Shown piece by piece: positions 1 through 5,200 of a DNA stretch of 5,216 bases. The first letter of the stretch is position 1, and each line of letters begins with the position of its first letter. The notes under the pieces were generated by a model. The model did no database searches, was not told the origin of the DNA, and saw only the letters and a list, made by a program, of their open reading frames with translations. Both the position numbers and the translations under genes were made by a program. Source of the stretch: an uncultured Clostridia bacterium (lineage in GTDB: Bacteria; Bacillota; Clostridia; Oscillospirales; Ruminococcaceae); assembly GCA_946535685.1 (NCBI GenBank), contig CAMNDR010000097.1, positions 1 through 5,216 of the forward strand. Direction: 5' to 3'.

Positions 1-4
1 CCGA

Positions 5-22
5 TCGGGGCTGCCGCCCCGA
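5..22. repeat. GC-rich hairpin at the left edge
   Basis: TCGGGGC (5-11) and GCCCCGA (16-22) pair around TGCC. It resembles the GGGGC/GCCCC stem repeats common between genes in Ruminococcus-type genomes, but that comparison is from memory. It is the second hairpin after the GH25-GH3 gene and may extend beyond the window. Confidence 0.5.
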
Positions 23-52
23 ACCCTGCAAAATAGCTTTTTTGACAGTCTG

Positions 53-80
53 AGGCACCCATGCTGCTGCACGGGTGCCT
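53..80 (-). terminator. Hairpin after the GH25-GH3 gene, possible terminator
   Basis: AGGCACCC (53-60) and GGGTGCCT (73-80) form an 8-bp stem that continues after one mismatch with TGC/GCA around a 4-nt loop. It starts 7 nt after the stop codon. No T-run follows on the minus strand, so it is not a textbook rho-independent terminator. It may be an mRNA-end-stabilising hairpin. Confidence 0.45.
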
Positions 81-87
81 GCTGATT

Positions 88-2487
88 TCATTCGAGAAGT
101 CCGTATTTTGCCTTCACGCGGAGGATCCGGCGCACGCTCTCGTTGAGACGGCTCTCCGGGATCTCGCCGCTGCGGACTGCCTTATAGATCTCCATGAATG
201 CCGCATCGGGATCCGCCGGCATGAGGATCATATCCGCGCCTGCCGCAAAGGATGCCTTCGCTGCTTCGCCGGAGCCATAATTCGATGTGATCGTCGCCAT
301 CGTGTGGGAATCCGTGATGACGATGCCGTTGTAGCCAAGCTCGTCCCGCAGCCATCTGGTCATGACGGTGTAGGACAGATCGGCGGGAAGATTGTCGCCG
401 GCACATTCCATCGTCTGGTGGCCGACCATCACAAAGTCCGAGCCTGCGTCAATGCCGCCCTGGAATGCCTTGAATTCGCAGCTCCGCAGCTCATCGAGCG
501 AGCGGGTGATCCGGCAGACCTTGTCGTTGTGGGTATTGCCGCCCCCGGCACCCAGACCGGGAAAATGCTTCAGCGTGGCGCTGACCTTGCCGCTCTTCTG
601 CAGACCCTTCACCATGGCGGCGCTCATCTCTGCAACGACCGCCGGATCGCTGCTGAAAATACGGTCGCCCAGCTCGTTGTCCGCGTTGACATTGACATCC
701 GCCACCGGCGCAAAATCAACATTGAAGCCAAACTGTGCGATATCTGCCGCAATGTCCTCGCCGATCGCTTCCACTGCCCTGGCATCGCCCTTTGCGCCGT
801 AGGTCGCCATCGGGCTATAGGCGGTCGTTCCAAGCGTCCCGGCCACACAGGCGACCTTGCCGCCCTCCTCGTCCACCGCAATGAACAGGCCTGTGCCGTG
901 GGATTCCTGCGCATAGGTCTGGGCATTGGCGATCATGGACCTGGTCTGGTCTGCGCTCTTGAGATTCTGCGCAAAATAGATGATGCCGCCGACCGGACGC
1001 TCCTGCAGCGATGCCTGTATTTCCGTGCCGCTCGCTGTCACGGCAGCGGTCGTCCCCGCAAGGCTCTCCGGCGTGACGATGAGGAGCTGATAGACCTTCT
1101 CCTGCAGCGTCATATTGGCCAGATGCTTTGCTACGGCAGCCTCCTGGTTATCGGGATTGGCCACAGCGCCGACCAGCAGGTTCCGCTTCATCAGCGCCAG
1201 ATCAAAGACATCCGCCTTTCCGTCGCCGCTGCAGTCCACCCACTGCAGCTCATTTTCCCGCAGTGTGATGCGCTTGTGCAGCGCATCCTGCAGCAGTCGC
1301 AGATAGCCGACCTCCCATTCCGCCTTGCTCACCCATGCGATCTTGTAGCCGTCCGACACCGGATACACAAGCTGCAGGATGCGCTCCGTTTCCTTCGTCA
1401 CCCGGCAGACGTCACGCCTTGCAAGGCTGCCTGCCCGGAGCGTCATGGAGCTGCGGGTATAGGTCGGGATGATGGCGGGCGAGGTGATCTCGTCGATCGC
1501 CTCCGGCAGGACATCGCCAAGCACCTGGTTCAGCGGCAGATAGCCGACCCTGCGGCCGCCGTCGCCGTTGAAGAAGAACCGGCACCAGCCGTTTGTATAG
1601 ACCTCGCTGATCGTACACTCGGTCGTCTGCGTGATCGTGCTGCCCGCGATGGGCGTTTTGCAGTCCGCATAGCAGGCGGTCTGCTCCTCATCGGATGCCG
1701 GGAACACATGCAGCGGCAGATAGCCGTCCAGACAGTTGTCCTTCTCCGGATGCAGCTCCGGATGATAGTCGAAATCCACATAGCTCACGTCAAGGTCGAT
1801 CGCCGTGGCACCCTTGCCGTTGCCCGCGAGCTGTCCCTTGTTGGAGTACTGCCACATGGCATAGGGATCGCTGAAATCATCGCTCGTGCAGTCATGCGTA
1901 TAGCGTGCAAGCCACAGCGGATAGCCCTTTGCCTTGATCTGATCCCGGTCAATGTAGTTCGTGAACCAGTTCAGATTGGCATAGCAGCCGGCCTTGAAGC
2001 CTGCTGCTTCGATCATGGCAAGGCCGTCGAGGGTGTACTGCGTCATGATCTCCTTGCCGAGCTTTTCCTGGGCTGCCTCCTCGACATCGAGGAACACGGG
2101 GTAGTCGAATTCCTTGCCCTTGATCGTCTCGATATAGAGATTGACGGCCTCCTCGAATTTTTCCCAGCTTGTCGCACCGCAGCGCATATAGCAGCCGACC
2201 TTCAGGCCGCACCGGCGTGCTTCCTCGAAATTCCGGTCAAACTGGTCATCCTCGAAATATTCCTCGTCCTCCGAGGGGAGCTTTCCGGCACGCAGGATGA
2301 CAAAGCTGATCCCGTTGCCCGCCAAAAGCTGCCAGTCCACCACGCCGTTATAGGCGGAGACGTCCACGCCCTGCAGCATGGGCTTGAGTGCGGCCGCTTC
2401 AGCCTGTCCGGGCTGCAGGAAGCCGAAGCACGGCAGGAGCAGCAGCAAGGTCAGCAGCAGCGGCAGTATCCTTTTCTTCAGAATCAT
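88..2487 (-). CDS. Secreted bifunctional peptidoglycan hydrolase: GH25 muramidase - SH3-like - half dockerin - GH3 (NagZ-like)
   Basis: The product (799 aa) should cut murein glycan outside the cell. GH25 enzymes hydrolyse MurNAc-GlcNAc bonds and NagZ-type GH3 enzymes remove GlcNAc from GlcNAc-MurNAc. Residues 1-32 form a signal peptide (KKR, Leu-rich core, likely cleavage near AEA). GH25 spans about 38-240, with GVDVSAYNG (D42), the catalytic DxE in FLDVEE (D134, E136), WLARY and DLDV (D231). Two SH3-like repeats follow at about 252-325 and 340-400. A single dockerin EF-hand (DCSGDGKADVFDL) lies at 418-430. GH3 spans about 450-799, with AVDEEGG at 537-543, KHFPG at 640-644, H653 as expected acid/base and nucleophile D726 in VITDSHTM. 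Asn651 replaces the usual Asp of the D-x-H dyad. The ATG at 2487 follows the SD GAGGTG with 5-nt spacing. The gene has its own promoter and appears monocistronic. Domain calls are firm. Activity of the GH3 half, and whether the substrate is the cell's own wall or another's, are inference. Confidence 0.93.
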   Translation of the reverse strand: MILKKRILPLLLTLLLLLPCFGFLQPGQAEAAALKPMLQGVDVSAYNGVVDWQLLAGNGISFVILRAGKLPSEDEEYFEDDQFDRNFEEARRCGLKVGCYMRCGATSWEKFEEAVNLYIETIKGKEFDYPVFLDVEEAAQEKLGKEIMTQYTLDGLAMIEAAGFKAGCYANLNWFTNYIDRDQIKAKGYPLWLARYTHDCTSDDFSDPYAMWQYSNKGQLAGNGKGATAIDLDVSYVDFDYHPELHPEKDNCLDGYLPLHVFPASDEEQTACYADCKTPIAGSTITQTTECTISEVYTNGWCRFFFNGDGGRRVGYLPLNQVLGDVLPEAIDEITSPAIIPTYTRSSMTLRAGSLARRDVCRVTKETERILQLVYPVSDGYKIAWVSKAEWEVGYLRLLQDALHKRITLRENELQWVDCSGDGKADVFDLALMKRNLLVGAVANPDNQEAAVAKHLANMTLQEKVYQLLIVTPESLAGTTAAVTASGTEIQASLQERPVGGIIYFAQNLKSADQTRSMIANAQTYAQESHGTGLFIAVDEEGGKVACVAGTLGTTAYSPMATYGAKGDARAVEAIGEDIAADIAQFGFNVDFAPVADVNVNADNELGDRIFSSDPAVVAEMSAAMVKGLQKSGKVSATLKHFPGLGAGGGNTHNDKVCRITRSLDELRSCEFKAFQGGIDAGSDFVMVGHQTMECAGDNLPADLSYTVMTRWLRDELGYNGIVITDSHTMATITSNYGSGEAAKASFAAGADMILMPADPDAAFMEIYKAVRSGEIPESRLNESVRRILRVKAKYGLLE

Positions 2488-2492
2488 GCATT

Positions 2493-2498
2493 CACCTC
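2493..2498 (-). promoter_or_regulatory. Ribosome binding site of the GH25-GH3 gene
   Basis: GAGGTG on the minus strand ends 5 nt before the ATG at 2487 and fixes that start. Confidence 0.75.
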
Positions 2499-2505
2499 AT
2501 AGATC

Positions 2506-2520
2506 CCCGCAGTGTGCGGG
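2506..2520 (-). other. Small GC-rich hairpin in the GH25-GH3 leader
   Basis: CCCGCA (2506-2511) pairs with TGCGGG (2515-2520) across a 3-nt loop. It falls inside the predicted leader and ends 7 nt before the Shine-Dalgarno site. It could stabilise the mRNA or be chance. I see no riboswitch-like larger fold. Confidence 0.45.
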
Positions 2521-2536
2521 TTAGTATATTGGGACT

Positions 2537-2565
2537 ATTATACCATACATTGCGAAAAAAGTCAA
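2537..2565 (-). promoter_or_regulatory. Sigma-A-type promoter for the GH25-GH3 gene
   Basis: Read on the minus strand, TTGACT (2565-2560) is followed after exactly 17 nt by TATAAT (2542-2537). A TGG directly before the -10 makes it an extended -10. The start of transcription is expected near 2530, giving a leader of about 43 nt. The -35 lies inside the U-rich tail of the upstream terminator. This is prediction from consensus only, but the match is very close. Confidence 0.85.
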
Positions 2566-2603
2566 ATCGGATGCCGTATTGCTACAGCATCCGACTGTTT
2601 TTT
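2555..2603 (-). terminator. Rho-independent terminator of the xylanase / cysteine-rich protein unit, probably bidirectional
   Basis: The arms TCGGATGC (2567-2574) and GCATCCGA (2587-2594) pair perfectly over 8 bp. The stem continues after one mismatch with three more pairs (2576-2578 with 2583-2585) around a 4-nt loop. On the minus strand the stem is followed by TTTGACTTTTTT (2566-2555). On the plus side six T's (2598-2603) follow the other arm, so it could work in both directions. It sits 12 bp after the stop of the small cysteine-rich gene. Confidence 0.85.
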
Positions 2604-2606
2604 CAT

Positions 2607-2960
2607 TCAGGTGACCTCTTCTTCCAGCAGCGCAGCCGCATCCCGGACGCATTCCCGGCAGACATGGAAGCTCTGCATGCGCAGCTCCCTGCACTGCACG
2701 GAGCCGTGCTTTGCCATGAAGGCGGCTTCGAGCGCGTCGATCTTTTCCTGCGCAGCATCGCCGTATTTCTGCGTCAGCACATACTCCGCCGCCAGAACCG
2801 CACCGCATTTTCCCATGCGGCCGCCGGCAAACGGGCGGGCGATCTGCCTTGCGGCATCCTCTGTCAGGCCTGCCTCCTCACAGAAGGCATTCAGGACTGC
2901 CACCGAGCAGGGCATGCCGCTTTTATGGTTCTCTGCTGCTTTTTCTGCACTTCCGGGCAT
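2607..2960 (-). CDS. C_GCAxxG_C_C family small cysteine-rich (putative redox-active) protein
   Basis: This 117-aa protein has no signal peptide or membrane segment, so it is probably cytoplasmic. It resembles the C_GCAxxG_C_C family, which is thought to be redox- or metal-related but has no proven reaction. Visible family marks are CSVAVLNAF (C18), a glycine-rich run leading to KCGAVLA (C52), then GSVQCREL (C90) and CRECVRDAAALL (C101). C27 and C104 are additional cysteines. The final Gly of the GCAxxG-type motif reads as Ala57 or is displaced here. I chose the ATG at 2960 over an upstream in-frame start at 3014. The later start has an SD (GGGAGG, 7-nt spacing), while the longer form would overlap the xylanase end and add a non-family N-terminus. 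It begins 16 bp after the xylanase stop with no terminator between them, so co-transcription is likely. A terminator follows 12 bp after its stop. Its functional link to xylan use is unknown. Confidence 0.85.
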   Translation of the reverse strand: MPGSAEKAAENHKSGMPCSVAVLNAFCEEAGLTEDAARQIARPFAGGRMGKCGAVLAAEYVLTQKYGDAAQEKIDALEAAFMAKHGSVQCRELRMQSFHVCRECVRDAAALLEEEVT

Positions 2961-2967
2961 TCCTGTT

Positions 2968-2973
2968 CCTCCC
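2968..2973 (-). promoter_or_regulatory. Ribosome binding site of the C_GCAxxG_C_C gene
   Basis: GGGAGG on the minus strand lies 7 nt before the ATG at 2960, in the 16-nt gap after the xylanase stop. It decides between the 117-aa start and the longer in-frame one at 3014. Confidence 0.8.
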
Positions 2974-2976
2974 TTC

Positions 2977-4905
2977 TTACTGGATCTCACTGAAATCGGC
3001 GATGATCTCCACAACGTATTTCAGGATGTTGAGAGAGTCGATCTCATCCGGGTTATCACCCTTCTTGTCCACATTGGCATTGATCTTCGCCTGCGCACTG
3101 AGCTTCTCGCCGACCATCAGGCTCTTGTTGAGAGCGATGACATCGAGAATGGTGATCTTGCCGTCCTCGTTTACGTCACCAAGCGAGGTCTTGTCGTCGT
3201 CCTGTGTCGGTTTCGGATCCGTCGGCTTCGGATCGGTCGGCTTCGGATCAGTCGGATCCGGCTCGGTATACTCGATGCCGTCGGTGATGGAATCGAAGCA
3301 GGGCTTCGAGGCATAGAACTCATCGAACAGCAGCGGGCTGCCCCATGCACGCCAGCTCTGGTCATCGGTCGTGCCCCAGAATACCACGGCAGAGATGCTG
3401 TCCTTATTGCGGACGATGGCATCCATGATGTCGGAATAGTACTTCGCCTGGAGTTCCAGCAGCTCATCGGTCACAGGCTGATCCTTCGCCAGTGTCGCAT
3501 CGAGCTCAGTGATCTGGATGTCCAGACCGGTCGCACAGTACTTGTCCAGTGCAGAGCCGTAGTGAACTGCCAGCGGGAACGGCTCCTCGCCGCCGTTGTT
3601 CATGACATTCAGGTGCGACTGCAGGCCGATGCCGTCGATCAGGCCTTCCTCCTTGAGCTCGGTCGCCATCTTGATGACGGCTTCCGTCTTGCCCTGCATG
3701 TACTCGTTGAAGTCGTTGTAATAGAGCTTGCAGCCCTTGGGTGCGTACTTTCTGGCGAAGGTGAACGCATCCTTGATGAAGGAATTGTCGCCGTATACCT
3801 GAACCCAGCCGGAGGATTCACGGTTCTCATCATAGGTGCCGCCCTGTCTGGGCTCACCGCCGTCCGTCCATGCCTCATTGACAACGTCCCAGGCATAGAA
3901 TTCAACATCCGGGTACTCCTCTGCGATGACCTCCATCACGCCCTTGATGTAGTTCTCCATACGCTGACGCATGGTATCTTTATCGACCCACTCGCCTTCG
4001 AGGGTATAGTCCTCCTTGAAGAACCAGCCGGGGGTCTGGGAATGCCATACGAGCGTATGACCGCGGACAGGGATGTTGTTGTCACGGGCAAAATTCAGGA
4101 TCGACCGTGCTGCGCTCTTGAGGGAGACTGCGACCTGCGTGTTGTCGCCGTCAGCGGCAAGCGCCTTGCAGGCTTCCTGGTCAAGCATGGACTCAGGCTT
4201 GAGCTCGTTGCCGGGCGTGAGGCTGTTGAAATGCTTCAGGATGAGCTGCTGCGTAGATTTCGGCGCAAGCTCGCCCTCGGTGACGGCAGTACCGATCTTG
4301 AAATAATCGGCATAGACGTTCTTCAGACCGGGGATATCCTCCTCGATGCCGTAGACCGGCGCTGTTTTCAGCGAGAAATCGTCGATCGCAAGATCTGCCT
4401 TGTCCTGGCCTTCCACATAGATATAAACATCGTGGACACCCTCCGGGAAGCTGAACTTGATGTTGTCAAAGCTCACCCACTCGCCCGAACTGGTCTGCTC
4501 CTGCAGATTGCCGTAATGCGGCGTATCCGAACCGTCTGCGGTATACTGCAGGCTGACCTTGACGGAATTGTACCAGGCTGCCTTCGCCTTGACGGAGACC
4601 ATGTACTTCACGCCGGGCTCACAGATCTCATCGAGACGGAACTGCGGACCGTTCCAGCCGTTGGAGCGCTCGGTGACGTTCAGAACCTTCGAGCCGGCAT
4701 CTGCGTCCTCGCCGACGGTCAGGACAGACGTATCCGTGTCACCTCTCGGAGAGAACTTCGAGGCATCGCCGTCCTCGAAATCGGTCTCGTAGATCAGCTT
4801 GGCATCTTCGAGCAGCTCGGCGTGGGCTGCGCCTGCGGGGAGCAGGGCTGCGGTGCATCCAAGCGCCGTCAGGGCGGCAAGGGTGCGGCGGAATGTTTGT
4901 TTCAT
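2977..4905 (-). CDS. Secreted endo-1,4-beta-xylanase, CBM22-GH10-dockerin
   Basis: This 642-aa retaining endo-xylanase cuts internal beta-1,4 bonds of xylan outside the cell, probably docked on a cellulosome-type scaffold. Residues 1-29 form a signal peptide (MKQTFRR, hydrophobic core, cleavage after AHA). A CBM22 xylan-binding module spans about 36-180 (NGWNGPQFRLD). GH10 spans about 193-540, with NSLTPGNELKPE, RGHTLVWHSQTPGW, acid/base E344 in WDVVNEAW and nucleophile E467 in ITELDA. A linker of three PTDPK units lies at 551-565. A type I dockerin spans about 575-637. Its first calcium loop is good (D577, N579, D581, D588), while the second (611-626) is about four residues too long. The ATG at 4905 is preferred to one at 4938 because AGGAGG lies 8 nt before it and a clean signal peptide starts there. 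It has a near-consensus promoter and is followed closely by the small cysteine-rich gene. All GH10 catalytic residues are present. Docking to a cohesin is inferred. Confidence 0.96.
   Translation of the reverse strand: MKQTFRRTLAALTALGCTAALLPAGAAHAELLEDAKLIYETDFEDGDASKFSPRGDTDTSVLTVGEDADAGSKVLNVTERSNGWNGPQFRLDEICEPGVKYMVSVKAKAAWYNSVKVSLQYTADGSDTPHYGNLQEQTSSGEWVSFDNIKFSFPEGVHDVYIYVEGQDKADLAIDDFSLKTAPVYGIEEDIPGLKNVYADYFKIGTAVTEGELAPKSTQQLILKHFNSLTPGNELKPESMLDQEACKALAADGDNTQVAVSLKSAARSILNFARDNNIPVRGHTLVWHSQTPGWFFKEDYTLEGEWVDKDTMRQRMENYIKGVMEVIAEEYPDVEFYAWDVVNEAWTDGGEPRQGGTYDENRESSGWVQVYGDNSFIKDAFTFARKYAPKGCKLYYNDFNEYMQGKTEAVIKMATELKEEGLIDGIGLQSHLNVMNNGGEEPFPLAVHYGSALDKYCATGLDIQITELDATLAKDQPVTDELLELQAKYYSDIMDAIVRNKDSISAVVFWGTTDDQSWRAWGSPLLFDEFYASKPCFDSITDGIEYTEPDPTDPKPTDPKPTDPKPTQDDDKTSLGDVNEDGKITILDVIALNKSLMVGEKLSAQAKINANVDKKGDNPDEIDSLNILKYVVEIIADFSEIQ
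3211..3255 (-). repeat. Three tandem 15-bp units encoding the PTDPK linker of the xylanase
   Basis: The units are 3211-3225, 3226-3240 and 3241-3255. They differ only at unit positions 1 and 10 and together encode residues 551-565. Pro/Thr-rich linkers of this kind join catalytic modules to dockerins. Near identity of the units suggests recent slippage or unequal exchange, so copy number may vary between strains. Confidence 0.9.
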
Positions 4906-4913
4906 AAAAAACG

Positions 4914-4919
4914 CCTCCT
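4914..4919 (-). promoter_or_regulatory. Ribosome binding site of the xylanase gene
   Basis: AGGAGG on the minus strand lies 8 nt before the ATG at 4905. It selects this start over the ATG at 4938, which has no comparable site and would place this sequence inside the coding region. Confidence 0.85.
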
Positions 4920-4989
4920 GTTTCTTGATTGTTACCATCTTCCATTTTCATAAATCCAGTTCAACTTGTATCATCGTTTGTCACAGTAT

Positions 4990-5018
4990 ATTTTAACACA
5001 TCCTGTATAGTTTGTCAA
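4990..5018 (-). promoter_or_regulatory. Sigma-A-type promoter of the xylanase operon
   Basis: TTGACA (5018-5013) and TAAAAT (4995-4990) on the minus strand are separated by exactly 17 nt. TGT before the -10 adds an extended -10 element. The start of transcription is expected near 4983, giving a leader of about 78 nt. A possible cre-like sequence overlaps the -35. Prediction is from consensus only. Confidence 0.85.
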
Positions 5019-5026
5019 CGGTTTTA
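5013..5026 (-). promoter_or_regulatory. Possible cre-like catabolite-repression operator over the -35 of the xylanase promoter
   Basis: TAAAACCGTTGACA fits the Firmicutes cre consensus TGWAANCGNTNWCA at all specified positions but one (A for G at position 2). It covers the -35, where CcpA-type binding would block polymerase. The mismatch is at a well-conserved position and cre sites are degenerate, so this is tentative. Confidence 0.35.
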
Positions 5027-5081
5027 CAGATTTTATTTCTGAGATTTCCAGATTCCGGCAATACATATGCGGTGTATGCCC

Positions 5082-5098
5082 CCTCCCCGGCGGGGAGG
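5082..5098. repeat. GC-rich inverted repeat
   Basis: CCTCCCC (5082-5088) pairs with GGGGAGG (5092-5098) around a 3-nt centre. It is one of three hairpins within 120 bp, upstream of the xylanase promoter. Confidence 0.6.
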
Positions 5099-5127
5099 AG
5101 GCTCAGCTTGTCGATAAAGTCCGTATT

Positions 5128-5145
5128 TGCCGCCTTCAGGCGGCA
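5128..5145. repeat. GC-rich inverted repeat, 7-bp stem
   Basis: TGCCGCC (5128-5134) and GGCGGCA (5139-5145) pair with a TTCA loop. It has no adjoining T-run, so it is unlikely to be a terminator by itself. It is more likely part of a dispersed intergenic repeat. Confidence 0.6.
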
Positions 5146-5170
5146 GGAAAAGCAATGCAGAGCGAAAGAA

Positions 5171-5200
5171 AGGGGCACTTTTTTGCAAAAAAGTGCCCCT
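5171..5200 (-). terminator. Perfect 30-bp palindrome, probable terminator of a gene beyond the right edge
   Basis: Positions 5171-5200 read identically on both strands: AGGGGCAC, six T's, GC, six A's, GTGCCCCT. The outer GAAAG (5164-5168) and CTTTC (5201-5205) extend the stem past a 2-nt bulge. On the minus strand the stem is followed by TTCTTTC, a modest U-rich tail. That fits termination of a leftward transcript entering from the right, though a mobile or dispersed repeat is also possible. No gene is visible to its right in the window. Confidence 0.6.

Noticed and set aside
42..47. TTGACA on the plus strand at the left edge as a -35 box
   Set aside because: No -10-like sequence at 16-18 nt downstream and no plus-strand gene follows.
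2419..2436. Possible lipobox in the GH25-GH3 signal peptide (LLPC)
   Set aside because: Pro before the Cys does not fit a lipobox, and an ordinary signal-peptidase site (AEA) lies about ten residues further on.
61..2502. 813-codon open frame antisense to the GH25-GH3 gene
   Set aside because: It is in the exact complementary register of a gene with clear catalytic motifs. The protein has no recognisable domain and is rich in His/Arg/Asp/Leu as expected from reversed codons. Its openness is explained by the lack of TTA/CTA/TCA codons.
3211..3255. Tandem units as a CRISPR or non-coding repeat
   Set aside because: There are no spacers, the units are in frame, and they encode a typical PTDPK linker between GH10 and dockerin.
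2512..4953. 813-codon open frame antisense to the xylanase and small gene
   Set aside because: Same register artefact. The sense strand has GH10, CBM22 and dockerin motifs, and the antisense product resembles nothing.
4948..4974. Eight-codon upstream frame (ATG to TGA) in the xylanase leader
   Set aside because: No Shine-Dalgarno site before it and no regulatory run of codons. It is likely chance.
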